Source: an uncultured Prevotellaceae bacterium
Lineage (GTDB): Bacteria; Bacteroidota; Bacteroidia; Bacteroidales; Bacteroidaceae
Length of the DNA stretch: 64,000 nucleotides
Assembly (NCBI GenBank): GCA_900316575.1
Contig: ONDJ01000001.1
Location: forward strand, 248,001 to 312,000
Direction of reading: 5' to 3'
Part shown: piece by piece, positions 1 to 9,399 of the stretch
Layout of the letters: every line of letters starts with the position of its first letter
How positions within the stretch are numbered: position 1 is the stretch's first letter
Notes under the pieces: generated by a model
The model's input: the letters and a program-made list of their open reading frames with translations, nothing else
Told to the model about the DNA's origin: nothing
Database searches by the model: none
Made by a program: the position numbers and the translations under genes

Positions 1-3000
1 AGGATTGTCGGGATAGAGATGCAAACGATAGCCATCAGGCTCCAAGTTTGCAAGTGCTCCAAGGTCTAACCCAAGGTTCCCATCCTTATCACGGAACGCC
101 GCTTCAATGCCAGCTCCGTGGGGATGAACGTATGCCTTGAACTTCGCCTCAAACTTATTCGGGTTTTTGCGCTTGAAGTTATGTATCATCCCATCAAGAG
201 CCAACCCTGAACTATCGTTGACTATGACAGCATGAATACTGTCGAGCATCAGCTTGTCGCGATAGAAACTCGTCATATAAACATGACCGCCGAGCCCGTT
301 TGTAGGTGAAGAAACGAGGTGGATGTCAGCTTTATCGTAGCCCATACCTTGAGCTTTCAAGAAGGCGGTCAGCGGGTTTTTCTTTCCCAAAACAAGCGTA
401 ATGTCGGCTGTAGGCAGCATATCGCGAATGCCATAGATATTGATGTCTGAAGCCTTAACTTGGGCTGAAATCGTGTCAGCAACCAACGTAAAGGCATCTA
501 CTGCCTCCAGAAGCGATCCTTGAGCTTGATAGTCTAAATAGAGGTCGCCCGACTCGGCGTGGGCATAGGTAGTGTCTTGGGAAGTCTCTAACAGCATGTC
601 CATATCCTGCCCCATGAAACTCATGCCCTGACCACTAAAGTGCATATTGCGAATGGTTCCCATAAAACCAAACTGCGAAAAATCCTGAAGGGCATGGAAC
701 GTCAAGTCGATATTAGCACCCGCCTGCATAGTTTCATCCATTCGTGCCAAAGCTCCGAGGTCAGCAAATGGAAGCTTGGCATTGAGGCTTCCAGTGATAT
801 TATCGCCAAGCGTGGCCGAGAGCGTGCCATTGCCTTCAAGGAGATCGCTCTGTGAATGGAAGTTTGCAGTGAACAGCCCGTCAGAATTGTTTGCCTCAAT
901 GCGCAGTCCGCCAAGATCAAGGCTGTCAAGTCCCAACTGTTCAATCTCAGCATTAGCAACGAGACGAGCAGCGGCAGAAACAACATCAAACTTACTCCCA
1001 TCGGCATTCATCGTGCCGGTGAAACGTTGCAAACCAGTAGTAGGCAGGAAGTTTTGCAACGGAAAAGCATTGGCCAATACGGAAGCTATATATGTTTCGC
1101 GCCGCATATTGACATTGGCCTTTATCTTAGCCGTACCACCATCTTGACTAATGAGCAGGTCGGCCAAATAACTGTCGTCGCTGAAGCCAAGCTTACCATT
1201 AGCTTGAAGATTGTTGGGAATGCGAACGGTTTGTGCAACGTCGGGCGGCAGTAGCTTGTTGATCAGCGTCATGTCCTTACCCGTGAAACTAACGTTCATC
1301 GTGCCCGATGGGTTGCCAGCCAATAAGCCTGCCAAGTTGCCATCCCCGCTGATGGTTCCCATTCCAGGAATGCCGAGAGCAACTTTGCCGATTTTCACGT
1401 TAGCCAAACTGCCACTTGCGTTCAAAGAAAGCTCGTAAGCACCACGAGGAAGATTGCCTTTGATGTCGGCTGGGATAAAAGACCCACCGAAGCGTTCCAA
1501 GTCAGCCCAACCGATAGAAGTCTTTAAGTCGGCATTGAAGGCACGAGCCGAGTTTGAAGCCAATGCCGCAGGCCACACTTCAGCATTGCCACTAATGCGG
1601 CTATAGGGTGTTTGAACCATAAGATCGGATACCGCAATATGGTCGGGATTGCCTCTAAGAGCTGTGTTAAGCGTTAAGTCGTAGGGCGGCAACTGCCGAA
1701 CAATGTCGGCAGGCATGAAGGGAGCGCCAAAGGCTCGTATATCAGAAGCGGCTATACGGCTCTGTATGCGCCCGCTGAAAACATCTTGACTGATGCCATA
1801 ACCATTTGTTAACGCCAAGAGATTGGCCGAAAGATTTCCTGAAAGCCTCGTACCTGTGCTGGTTAGGAATAGCAGGTTATCCAACCGAAGTTGGCTCATA
1901 TTGCCGCGCACTGTGGAATTGAGCATTAAGTTGCTGCGCGGATAATTGTTGGCCAACGTTGCAGGCAAATAAGGCCTCCCCCAAGCGTTGACATCCTGCC
2001 ATCCTATGCGGCTCTGAACACGAAGATTTAAGTCCTCTGCGCTTGTCGTATAATTGCGTCCTTCCATCAAGGCAGATGGGCGCAGTGACCCACTAAGCAA
2101 AAGCTGGCTGTAGGGAGTACCGAGGCGCGCTTCCTCAACTTGCAGCTGACGCAAGCTACCTGCCACCTTGGCTCCTATCGTTACGTCGTAGTGCGGATAA
2201 TTAGCCCACAAAGCATCGGGCAAGTATCCCTGCGACAAGGCTTTTACATCCTCCCAGCCCAAGGTTGCCGTTAGGTCGGCATCAAGTCCACCGCCGTCGC
2301 CCACAACTTCCATATCAAGCGCACTAAACATGAGCGACACGTGTCCGCTAACGTTAGAATAAGGCGTCGTTAAGCTCAATTCGCTCACACGCACTCGCTC
2401 AGCGTCATAGTAGAGGTGCGCCGCAAGATTGCTGAGCAAGAAGCCTGTGTTGGCCTCGCGGAAACACAGTTTTTTGAGCGAGGCATGAAGTACACCTCGT
2501 TCGTCATACTTTACTTCACGGATCTGAGCGTGTAGCTCTTCAAGATACAGATGAGATGGATCAAGCGACTTGCCTTGAATGTCGTTATTAATTTCTTTGC
2601 GTTGGAAAGCGAGCGAAGCAGTAGCACTCCCCCACCCTGCATCATAGTGCAACCGACTTTCCTCAATATCAAGAGACGCTACTTGGTAAAGTGGTTCTCC
2701 CGTGTCGAAGTGCCCACCTTTGAGCTCAGCAAGCCCCAGTCGGGTAAACAAATGCAGGGAATCGCCAGGCATCGTCAGGCGCAGTTCTGTGCGTTTAATG
2801 ACCGCCTGAGCCACATCGATTACCCAAGGAGCACTCTTTGTCGTGTCTTCAGCAGCCGTATCGCAAAGCAATACCATCAAGTCGGCATCTGACAGCAAGG
2901 CATCGTCCACGTTTACGTGATTCTCTTTCCAATTCACCCCATGAAGTTCAGCAGTAAGTTCCTTAACAGAACCGATAATCTGCGTATTTGAAACCAAGTC

Positions 3001-3363
3001 GCGCGTATTCAGCCCAGCATCGCGCAACTTCAATCCATTGACATTAGCTTGTCCTTCAAGCAACGGCCAAAACTCTAAGCTCAGCAGCAATTCTTCAGCA
3101 CGAAGCACACTGTCACCACGCTGCTCAGCTTTTACGCCCCGAACGCTCAAATCAAGCGGAAACGAAAGCCGCACGCGGTCAACAGAAAAAGAAAGGCCGG
3201 TGCTATCGCTCAACGACTCACACACGCGGTCCACTACATAATTCTGAACTGGGGGCAAATAGAGCAAAAAGAAAAGCAACAGGAAAAGCAGCAACGGCGA
3301 AAGCAAGGCTGCTATGCCCCACTTTGCCCATTTGTTCTTCAAAATCTGACGCACTTTTCCCAT
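1..3363 (-). CDS. tamB: TamB-family translocation/assembly protein, partial (C-terminus beyond window)
   Basis: The frame is open from an ATG at 3363 to the window edge, giving 1121 residues without a stop. The N-terminus (starting MGKVRQILKN) carries one long hydrophobic anchor at about residues 14-37. The rest is a low-cysteine, beta-rich repetitive protein in which units of roughly 100 residues recur, each with a motif like GW-x-D-V/L-x-x-x-G-x-x-Y/F-L/I-P. This is the layout of AsmA/TamB proteins: an inner-membrane anchor followed by a periplasmic beta-taco thought to carry lipid or assist outer-membrane protein assembly. The diagnostic C-terminal DUF490 domain lies outside the window, so the family call rests on architecture. 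A -7 element lies just 9 bases before the ATG. Confidence 0.8.
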   Translation of the reverse strand, partial: MGKVRQILKNKWAKWGIAALLSPLLLFLLLFFLLYLPPVQNYVVDRVCESLSDSTGLSFSVDRVRLSFPLDLSVRGVKAEQRGDSVLRAEELLLSLEFWPLLEGQANVNGLKLRDAGLNTRDLVSNTQIIGSVKELTAELHGVNWKENHVNVDDALLSDADLMVLLCDTAAEDTTKSAPWVIDVAQAVIKRTELRLTMPGDSLHLFTRLGLAELKGGHFDTGEPLYQVASLDIEESRLHYDAGWGSATASLAFQRKEINNDIQGKSLDPSHLYLEELHAQIREVKYDERGVLHASLKKLCFREANTGFLLSNLAAHLYYDAERVRVSELSLTTPYSNVSGHVSLMFSALDMEVVGDGGGLDADLTATLGWEDVKALSQGYLPDALWANYPHYDVTIGAKVAGSLRQLQVEEARLGTPYSQLLLSGSLRPSALMEGRNYTTSAEDLNLRVQSRIGWQDVNAWGRPYLPATLANNYPRSNLMLNSTVRGNMSQLRLDNLLFLTSTGTRLSGNLSANLLALTNGYGISQDVFSGRIQSRIAASDIRAFGAPFMPADIVRQLPPYDLTLNTALRGNPDHIAVSDLMVQTPYSRISGNAEVWPAALASNSARAFNADLKTSIGWADLERFGGSFIPADIKGNLPRGAYELSLNASGSLANVKIGKVALGIPGMGTISGDGNLAGLLAGNPSGTMNVSFTGKDMTLINKLLPPDVAQTVRIPNNLQANGKLGFSDDSYLADLLISQDGGTAKIKANVNMRRETYIASVLANAFPLQNFLPTTGLQRFTGTMNADGSKFDVVSAAARLVANAEIEQLGLDSLDLGGLRIEANNSDGLFTANFHSQSDLLEGNGTLSATLGDNITGSLNAKLPFADLGALARMDETMQAGANIDLTFHALQDFSQFGFMGTIRNMHFSGQGMSFMGQDMDMLLETSQDTTYAHAESGDLYLDYQAQGSLLEAVDAFTLVADTISAQVKASDINIYGIRDMLPTADITLVLGKKNPLTAFLKAQGMGYDKADIHLVSSPTNGLGGHVYMTSFYRDKLMLDSIHAVIVNDSSGLALDGMIHNFKRKNPNKFEAKFKAYVHPHGAGIEAAFRDKDGNLGLDLGALANLEPDGYRLHLYPDNP

Positions 3364-3372
3364 ATCGCGAAG

Positions 3373-3380
3373 CAAAGATA
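3373..3380 (-). promoter_or_regulatory. Bacteroidota -7 element for tamB
   Basis: TATCTTTG on the minus strand matches TAnnTTTG and ends 9 bases before the tamB ATG, which implies a very short 5' leader. No TTG was seen at the usual upstream distance. Confidence 0.5.
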
Positions 3381-3710
3381 CGACGCGCACACGTATTATA
3401 ATACGGTATAAGCCGCTTTTTTAACAAAAAAGACGGAAACAACGCCGTAAACAACACCACCAGCCCTCCAACGCGCTTACCGCTTCGTAAAGAAAAGCAA
3501 CAAGTCCCATCATCATAGAATTCATGAGGGCCTCTAAGTGAAGGAAACGATTTATCAGAAAACAAATAAGAGCTTAACCAAACAATGAGAAACAGACGCC
3601 ATCACCTCAAAATCGCCGCGAAAGCGACAGTTTCTACGGTTTAAGTGCTGAAAAAGGCAGAAAAAACCACAGAAAAGGCACATTTTCGGTGCATAAAATG
3701 CTAAAAAGTG
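3381..3710. other. Intergenic stretch between tamB and the OmpA porin
   Basis: This divergent intergenic region holds no convincing gene. Apart from the tamB -7 element at its left edge and the porin promoter at its right edge I see only AT-rich spacer. Open frames here have no recognisable protein content. Confidence 0.6.
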
Positions 3711-3739
3711 TTGCACAATCAAAAAAAACATTACCTTTG
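3711..3739 (+). promoter_or_regulatory. Promoter of the OmpA-family porin
   Basis: TTG at 3711-3713 is followed after 18 bases by TACCTTTG at 3732-3739, a good match to the Bacteroidota sigma-ABfr promoter (TTG, 17-20 bp, TAnnTTTG). Transcription should begin near 3745 and leave a 5' leader of about 115 bases before the ATG at 3861. Such a long leader fits post-transcriptional control of an abundant porin. Confidence 0.75.
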
Positions 3740-3860
3740 CCCCGCAAATCTATGCGAAGAAGGCTTTCTGACTAAAGCAACAAAAGACTTTCAGAGCATA
3801 GGAAAGCTTACGATTGAGACACACAAACCTAATTTATCCATTAACATTAATCAAAAGTTT

Positions 3861-5126
3861 ATGAAAAAGTCACTTTTGGCAATTGCGCTGGCAGTGTTCG
3901 CTTTCAGCGCATCAGCACAGGAAATCCCTGTGAGCAAGTACAGCGTGGCCACAAACAGCTTCTGGGCTAACTGGTTCGTACAGGCTGGTTTCAGCGCGCA
4001 CATGAGCTTTACCTCTCAAGAGCGCAGCGGTCTCGACTTCTTCGAGCCCATGAACCGTGGTCAGATTGGCGCAAGCCTCGCTATCGGTAAGTGGTTCACC
4101 CCTAGCATCGGTCTCCGCACCAAGGGTCGTGCTTATCGCTCAAAGGCTGTTTATGATGGCGACATCCATCCTTCTTACAGCTACTGGCAGGTAAGCGAGG
4201 ACGTAATGTTCAACCTCTCTAACCTCCTCTGCGGTTACAACGAAACCCGCGTTTGGAACTTCATTCCTTATGTAGGTCTTGGTGTTGCTAAGCAGATGAC
4301 TGGTGGCGGTAAGGACTACGACTTCGTTTACAATGGTGGTTTGCTCAACACCTTCCGTATCAGCAACCGCGTAGGTATCTTCCTTGACATCTATGCTCAG
4401 GCAATTGAAGGTAGCTTCGACCGCTGGAACACTGTTATGGCTTCACGTGCTAACGTATTAGGTGCTCCTGTAGCTGGAACCGTTGGTCTCAACCGCGCTG
4501 GCATGGGTGACAACTGGCATACCTACAACAAGTACAACAGCCGCTATTGGGACAAGCAGCTCGGTGTTGACCTCGGTATTCAGGTAAACATCAGCAAGAC
4601 CACCACTTGGAACAAAGTGCCCGATGTTGACGCTTTGCTCGCTATGAACCGCGACCAGCTCGAGTCTCTCCAGCGCGCTCTGAAGAACTGCGAGGACGAG
4701 AACCAGCGTCTCATGGACGTTATTGCTACCATGTCTAAGGACGATGGTCAGGCTCAGGTTCAGACCCAAGTACAGACCCAGTACGTTGACCGCGTAGTTA
4801 CTGAGTACATTGGTTCACCTGCAAGCGTATTCTTCAACCTCAACAGCGCTAAGATCGCCAGCCGTCGTGACCTCGTCAACGTAGCTGACCTCGCAGCTGT
4901 TGCTAAGGAGAAGGGCCGCACCCTCGTTGTTACAGGTTATGCTGACAGCGCTACGGGTAACGACGAAATCAACACTCGCCTTGCTCAAGAGCGCGCCGCT
5001 GCAGTTGCTGCCGAGCTCGAAGCAATGGGTGTTCCCGCTAGCCAGATCGAACAAGTTGTTAAGGGTGGTGTAGATATCCTCACACCGTTCGAATACAACC
5101 GTCGTGCAACTGTTACGCTTAAGTAA
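3861..5126 (+). CDS. OmpA-family major outer-membrane protein
   Basis: This 421-residue protein starts at the ATG that opens a classic signal peptide (MKKSLLAIALAVFAFSASAQ). The frame is open further upstream, but that part lies within the promoter and leader and is not expected to be translated. Residues of about 20-270 are rich in aromatic beta-strands (the membrane barrel). A short coiled segment (about 272-295, NRDQLESLQRALKNCEDENQ) and a Gln/Val linker lead to a C-terminal OmpA peptidoglycan-binding domain with the expected VTGYADSATGNDEINTRLAQ region. It resembles the abundant OmpA-like porins of Bacteroidales. Codon usage is strongly biased, as expected for high expression. A strong terminator follows 20 bases after the stop. 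Confidence 0.92.
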   Translation: MKKSLLAIALAVFAFSASAQEIPVSKYSVATNSFWANWFVQAGFSAHMSFTSQERSGLDFFEPMNRGQIGASLAIGKWFTPSIGLRTKGRAYRSKAVYDGDIHPSYSYWQVSEDVMFNLSNLLCGYNETRVWNFIPYVGLGVAKQMTGGGKDYDFVYNGGLLNTFRISNRVGIFLDIYAQAIEGSFDRWNTVMASRANVLGAPVAGTVGLNRAGMGDNWHTYNKYNSRYWDKQLGVDLGIQVNISKTTTWNKVPDVDALLAMNRDQLESLQRALKNCEDENQRLMDVIATMSKDDGQAQVQTQVQTQYVDRVVTEYIGSPASVFFNLNSAKIASRRDLVNVADLAAVAKEKGRTLVVTGYADSATGNDEINTRLAQERAAAVAAELEAMGVPASQIEQVVKGGVDILTPFEYNRRATVTLK

Positions 5127-5146
5127 GCATAACACACACAACACAC

Positions 5147-5180
5147 AAAAAGGGATTGCCCAAACGGGCAGTCCCTTTTT
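5147..5180 (+). terminator. Rho-independent terminator of the OmpA gene
   Basis: AAAAAGGGATTGCCC and GGGCAGTCCCTTTTT form a stem with one internal mismatch and a 4-base loop, ending in a run of T. It sits 20 bases after the stop codon. Confidence 0.85.
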
Positions 5181-5254
5181 GTGTGCAGTACTTTTTAGTA
5201 TAGAAAGCCTTGCGTTATCTTTCTTTGCCATGCACGGCTATAGTAACAGGCGAG

Positions 5255-5405
5255 GGCGGCGGCTCGGCAAAGAGAATCAACAAGTTCCTTTTCTTTGCTT
5301 TTCGCTTGCACTACTTTGCTTTCGCGAAGATAGGCGGCGGCTCAGCAAAGAAAATCAACAAGTTCCTTTTCTTTGCTTTTCGCTTGCACTATCTTTGCGG
5401 CGCGA
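5255..5405 (+). repeat. Two tandem copies of a dispersed promoter-bearing repeat
   Basis: Two nearly identical copies with a 78-base period start at 5255 and 5333. Each runs from GGCGGCGGCTC(G/A)GCAAAG through a T/C-rich tract to CGCTTGCACTA. The second ends in TATCTTTG (5390-5397), a -7 promoter element pointing at the epimerase gene 57 bases downstream. In the first copy the element is one base shorter (TACTTTG). Related copies lie upstream of the topoisomerase gene (33963-34045) and ftsK (39094-39187). With the terminator at 5147-5180, this repeat accounts for most of the gene-free stretch 5127-5453. Confidence 0.75.
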
Positions 5406-5453
5406 AAGTCGCTGTGACTTTCGGTTTCAATATCAAGTTTATTCCTACTATTT

Positions 5454-6626
5454 ATGGATTTCAAAAAGCTCACTGAGCAATATCGCGACGAATTGCTCAA
5501 CAAGGTTGTCCCTTTCTGGCTTGAAAAGTCTCAAGACAAAGAGCGCGGTGGATACTTCACCTGCCTCGACCGCGAGGGCAACGTGTACGACACCGACAAG
5601 TTTATCTGGATGCAGGGACGCGAAGTTTGGATGTTCTCTAAACTTTACAACACGGTGGAACAACGCCCCGAATGGCTCGAAGCTGCGAAGCAAGGAGCTG
5701 AGTTCCTTAAACGCTATGGACACGATGGCAACCTAAACTGGTATTTTGCTGTAGATCGTGAAGGCCGTCCGCTGGTAGAGCCTTACAACATATTCTCCTA
5801 CACCTTTGCCACGATAGCCTTTGGCCAGTTGGCAAAAGCTACGGGCAGCGAAGAGTATGCCGACATTGCTCGCCGCACGTTTGACATAGTGCTTTCTAAG
5901 GTGGATAACCCCAAAGGCCGATGGAACAAGGCTGCTCCTGGTGCTCGCGCCATGAAGACGTTCGACCTACCTATGATACTTTGCAACGTAGCTCTTGAGA
6001 TTGAGCATCTTTTGGAGCCTGAGTTCTTGCAACAAACCATTGACACCTGCTTTCACGAGGTATTAGACGTGTTCTATCAACCTCAGCTCGGACTGATTGT
6101 CGAAGCCTTGGGCAAGGATGGGCAACTTGTTGACTGCTTCGACGGACGCAAGATGAATCCAGGCCATGCTATTGAGAGCACATGGTTTATTATGGACTTA
6201 GCCGAGCGTCTCAATCGCCCCGACCTCATCAAAAAGGCCGTTGACATCAGCATTGCCGAAGTAGAATATGGCTGGGACGAAGAGTTTGGCGGCATCTACT
6301 ATTTCATGGACCGCTTGGGAAAACCACGTCATGAGCTTGAATGGGATCAGAAACTTTGGTGGGTGCACATCGAAACGCTCATCTCACTCATCAAAGGCTA
6401 TCGACTCACGGGCGACGAACGTTGCCTGAAGTGGTTTGAACGCATTCACGAATACACCTGGACACACTTCACTGACAGTGAGTTCCCCGAATGGTACGGC
6501 TATCTCAATCGCCAAGGCGAAGTGTTGCTTCCCCTTAAAGGCGGCAAGTGGAAAGGCTGTTTCCATGTGCCAAGAGGCCTGCTCTGCTGCTGGAAAGAAC
6601 TCCAAAAGATCGTAGAAAAGGCCTAA
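5454..6626 (+). CDS. AGE-family epimerase (N-acylglucosamine 2-epimerase type)
   Basis: This 390-residue protein has the length and (alpha/alpha)6-barrel pattern of N-acylglucosamine 2-epimerases, which interconvert N-acetylglucosamine and N-acetylmannosamine or act on related sugars such as cellobiose or mannose. The two catalytic histidines of the family are present: His238 in NPGHAIES and His371 in KGCFHVPRG. Trp/Tyr-rich turns (GRWNKAAPG, KLWWVHIE) line the sugar cleft. No sialic-acid genes (nanA, nanT, sialidase) lie nearby, so the substrate cannot be fixed; cellobiose 2-epimerase is an alternative. It is a single-gene unit with its own promoter in the preceding repeat and a terminator after it. 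Confidence 0.88.
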   Translation: MDFKKLTEQYRDELLNKVVPFWLEKSQDKERGGYFTCLDREGNVYDTDKFIWMQGREVWMFSKLYNTVEQRPEWLEAAKQGAEFLKRYGHDGNLNWYFAVDREGRPLVEPYNIFSYTFATIAFGQLAKATGSEEYADIARRTFDIVLSKVDNPKGRWNKAAPGARAMKTFDLPMILCNVALEIEHLLEPEFLQQTIDTCFHEVLDVFYQPQLGLIVEALGKDGQLVDCFDGRKMNPGHAIESTWFIMDLAERLNRPDLIKKAVDISIAEVEYGWDEEFGGIYYFMDRLGKPRHELEWDQKLWWVHIETLISLIKGYRLTGDERCLKWFERIHEYTWTHFTDSEFPEWYGYLNRQGEVLLPLKGGKWKGCFHVPRGLLCCWKELQKIVEKA

Positions 6627-6679
6627 AGCCAAAGCACATCCCCCACAGGGGTCCAAGAGCAAGATCAACTTCCACGAGA

Positions 6680-6729
6680 GGCTCTCTGAAATTAGATTCG
6701 TCTTACTTTCAGAGAGCCGCTTTTTTATT
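6680..6729 (+). terminator. Terminator of the epimerase gene
   Basis: GGCTCTCTGAAA (6680-6691) pairs perfectly with TTTCAGAGAGCC (6707-6718), a 12-bp stem with a 15-base loop, followed by GCTTTTTTATT. This is a textbook intrinsic terminator about 50 bases after the stop codon. Confidence 0.85.
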
Positions 6730-6871
6730 GTCCTATCCCAATCGGAACCTTGGCTTTTGTAGCATATATCTACTGCAAGTGGTGGAGCAAGTCTTCGTCA
6801 TGTGCTTTAGGTTGCGATGCAAAAGTTTTTTCAGCTTCAACGCCAAGGCCTGACAATTTATTTTCTTCGCG

Positions 6872-6940
6872 TTGAAAATCGACCGTCTGTGCTTGAAAAT
6901 TGATTTTCTGTGCTTGAAAATTGATTGTCAAGCTTTGAAA
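6872..6940. repeat. Short tandem repeat, 21-bp period, upstream of ffh
   Basis: Three units start with TTGAAAAT at 6872, 6893 and 6914, and a fourth begins at 6935. Units 1 and 2 share the tail TCTGTGC. On the minus strand the array would encode repeats of NFQAQ, but I do not consider that frame a gene. The rest of the 6730-7154 stretch holds the repeat at 7001-7052 and the ffh promoter. Confidence 0.6.
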
Positions 6941-7000
6941 AAAACCTGAAAATGCGAGCACGGACACCCGCGCTCCCCGCTGAACCAAAATGAAATTATA

Positions 7001-7052
7001 GTTTCACGATTTTGGTTGACTACTTTTGTTCTTATTCACAAGATTGGTTTAC
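7001..7052 (+). repeat. 52-bp dispersed repeat, copy 1 (upstream of ffh)
   Basis: The block from GTTTCACG to TTAC matches 39299-39350 upstream of ruvA without gaps at about 43 of 52 positions. The best-conserved part is TCTTATTCACAA. Orientation relative to the downstream gene is the same at both loci. Confidence 0.6.
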
Positions 7053-7124
7053 ATCAATCCATGCTTATTCTGCCCAATTCAAACGGACAGATTTAGGTTT
7101 ATGGTGTAGTTGGCCTTTTTTTCG

Positions 7125-7132
7125 TACTTTTG
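7125..7132 (+). promoter_or_regulatory. -7 element for ffh
   Basis: TACTTTTG matches TAnnTTTG and lies 22 bases before the ffh ATG, giving a leader of about 15 bases. No well-placed upstream TTG box was found. Confidence 0.6.
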
Positions 7133-7154
7133 CGACCAAAATACGTAAATCACT

Positions 7155-8495
7155 ATGTTTGAAAACTTAAGCGAAAGACTTGAACGGTCTTTCAAGATAC
7201 TGAAAGGTGAGGGCCGCATCACCGAGATCAATGTGGCCGAAACGCTGAAAGACGTGCGCCGCGCCTTGCTCGAAGCCGACGTTAACTACAAAGTAGCAAA
7301 GACGTTCACCGACACGGTGAAGCAGAAGGCATTGGGCATGAACGTGCTCACGGCCGTAAAACCAGGTCAACTGATGGTGAAGCTGGTTCACGATGAACTG
7401 GCAGAGCTGATGGGCGGACATGCTCAGGAAATCAGCCTTGAAGGACGCCCCGCCGTCATTCTGATGAGCGGATTGCAGGGTTCGGGTAAGACGACGATGA
7501 GCGGCAAGTTGGCTTGGCGCCTAAAGAATAAGCAAGCCAAGAAACCCTTGCTCGTAGCTTGCGACGTTTATCGTCCAGCTGCCATCGAGCAACTGCGCGT
7601 ATTGGGAGAGCAAATCAATGTGCCCGTATATAGCGAGCCCGAGAGCAAAGACCCTGTGCAGATTGCGCAAAATGCTATTCGCGAAGCAAAAGCCAAAGCC
7701 TACGACGTTGTTATCGTGGACACCGCTGGCCGACTGGCGGTTGACGAAGAAATGATGCGAGAAATTGCCGCCATCAAGACAGGTATCAGCCCCAGCGAAA
7801 CGCTTTTTGTCGTTGATGCCATGACGGGTCAAGACGCTGTGAACACTGCCAAGGAGTTCAACGACCGGTTGGATTTCGACGGTGTTGTACTGACCAAGCT
7901 CGATGGTGACACACGTGGCGGTGCTGCACTCTCAATCCGCACCGTGGTGGACAAGCCCATCAAGTTTGTGGGCACGGGCGAAAAGATGGAAGCCCTCGAT
8001 GTGTTCCACCCCGAGCGCATGGCCGACCGCATATTGGGCATGGGCGACATCGTCAGCCTTGTAGAGCGCGCCCAAGAACAATACGACGAGGCCGAAGCTC
8101 GTAAGCTGCAGAAGAAAATTCAGAAGAACAAATTTGACTTCGAAGACTTTCTCACCCAAATTCGTCAAATCAAAAAGATGGGCAACATCAAAGACTTGGC
8201 CGCGATGATACCCGGTGTGGGCAAGGCTTTGAAGGACGTGGATATCGACGACAACGCCTTCAAGAGCGTGGAAGCCATCATCCAGAGCATGACGCCCTAC
8301 GAACGTCGCAATCCTCAGGTGCTCAACCACAGTCGCCGTCAGCGCATCGCGAAGGGCAGCGGCACGGACATCAACGAAGTAAATCGTCTCATCAAGCAGT
8401 TTGACCAAATGCGCAAGATGATGAAGATGATGACAGGTACTGGTGGTAAAGCCATGATGGCGCGCATGGCAGCCATGCAGGGAATGAAGAATTAA
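7155..8495 (+). CDS. ffh: Signal recognition particle GTPase Ffh
   Basis: This 446-residue protein is the usual length for Ffh, which binds SRP RNA and signal sequences and delivers ribosomes to FtsY at the membrane. The N domain (1-95) is followed by the G domain: G1 GLQGSGKT (106-113), the DTAGRL motif near residue 190 and TKLDGDTRGG near 247. The M domain follows from about 300, with the RNA-binding helix around RRQRIAKGSGT and a Met-rich C-terminus (QMRKMMKMMTG, ARMAAMQGM). All motifs are intact. It has its own promoter. The following protease gene starts 43 bases later and may be cotranscribed. Confidence 0.97.
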   Translation: MFENLSERLERSFKILKGEGRITEINVAETLKDVRRALLEADVNYKVAKTFTDTVKQKALGMNVLTAVKPGQLMVKLVHDELAELMGGHAQEISLEGRPAVILMSGLQGSGKTTMSGKLAWRLKNKQAKKPLLVACDVYRPAAIEQLRVLGEQINVPVYSEPESKDPVQIAQNAIREAKAKAYDVVIVDTAGRLAVDEEMMREIAAIKTGISPSETLFVVDAMTGQDAVNTAKEFNDRLDFDGVVLTKLDGDTRGGAALSIRTVVDKPIKFVGTGEKMEALDVFHPERMADRILGMGDIVSLVERAQEQYDEAEARKLQKKIQKNKFDFEDFLTQIRQIKKMGNIKDLAAMIPGVGKALKDVDIDDNAFKSVEAIIQSMTPYERRNPQVLNHSRRQRIAKGSGTDINEVNRLIKQFDQMRKMMKMMTGTGGKAMMARMAAMQGMKN

Positions 8496-8538
8496 GCTTT
8501 TTGTTTGGAAGGAATTATCTCTAAGTTCTTTTTTACGC

Positions 8539-9315
8539 GTGATACGAATTGCTTTATCCCTTTTGTTGCTCTGCTCCCTGCCTACGATAGTGGAGGCACA
8601 AGGTTGGAGGAGTGCGCTACGCAGTGCTGTGCGTCTTGGTCAGTCTTTTATGATAAGCGATGAAGATTTGGCTGAATATGCCCAGCAACAAGTGGCTTAC
8701 ATGGATAAGAATAATCGCATTTGCAATGCACAAAGTGCATATACCAAACGTCTCAATCGCCTCACTCGTAGCATGACTGACGCTGATGGCATTCCCTTGA
8801 ACTTCAAGGTATATCAGACGAATGAAATCAATGCCTTTGCATGTCCTGATGGAAGTATTAGGGTTTACAGCGCATTGATGGATGCACTGAGTGACAATGA
8901 GCTAATCGGTGTCCTTGGCCACGAAATTGGCCACGTAGCCCTTCGGCATACTAAGCAAGCATGGAAATCAGCCCTCCGACGCAGTGCCGCAAGCGAGGCT
9001 TTAGCCGCGATGAGCGACACGTACTATGCCCTTTCCGAAAGTGTACTTGGCGAATTGAGCAGCGTAGTTTTCTCAGCGCGACACTCTCGCTCACAAGAAA
9101 CAGAAGCCGATGACTACGGATACACCTTCCTGAAAGAAAACGGCCGCAATCCATGGGCCATGGCCATAGCCTTTGAAAAGATGAAAAAACTCTCAAAAAG
9201 CGGTGGCTCGCGCTGGGCTAAATACTTGAAAGCTTTCTCCTCACATCCTGATTTCGACTCCCGTATTCACCGCATGTCGGAGCGTGCTAAAGACGACGGA
9301 TACCAACGACCATAG
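8539..9315 (+). CDS. Secreted M48-family zinc metalloprotease
   Basis: This 258-residue protein begins at a GTG, the only sensible start, since it opens directly on a signal peptide ending near EAQG. The mature part has the M48 (HtpX/Oma1/BepA-like) catalytic core: CPDGSIRVYSALMD, the zinc motif HEIGH at residues 128-132 and the third-ligand region QETEADDYG near residue 190. It ends in a typical SSHPDFDSRIHRM motif (FSSHPDFDSR), in which HP is conserved in this family. There is no membrane helix beyond the signal peptide and no TPR tail, so it is a short periplasmic form, probably involved in envelope protein quality control. It follows ffh closely, but a functional link is not implied. Confidence 0.88.
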   Translation: MIRIALSLLLLCSLPTIVEAQGWRSALRSAVRLGQSFMISDEDLAEYAQQQVAYMDKNNRICNAQSAYTKRLNRLTRSMTDADGIPLNFKVYQTNEINAFACPDGSIRVYSALMDALSDNELIGVLGHEIGHVALRHTKQAWKSALRRSAASEALAAMSDTYYALSESVLGELSSVVFSARHSRSQETEADDYGYTFLKENGRNPWAMAIAFEKMKKLSKSGGSRWAKYLKAFSSHPDFDSRIHRMSERAKDDGYQRP

Positions 9316-9399
9316 GATATACAACAACCACATAGGATATTTCCGTTTTCTCAACAAGGCTTTTGCTCTTACAGGGCGAATGTGTCCTTATCTTAGATA

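Noticed and set aside
3708..3860. Upstream extension of the porin to an earlier start
   Set aside because: The region contains the promoter and leader, and the signal peptide begins at 3861.
6770..6988. Small minus-strand protein with NFQAQ repeats
   Set aside because: The repeats reflect the 21-bp DNA tandem repeat, there is no promoter, and it lies between a terminator and the ffh promoter.
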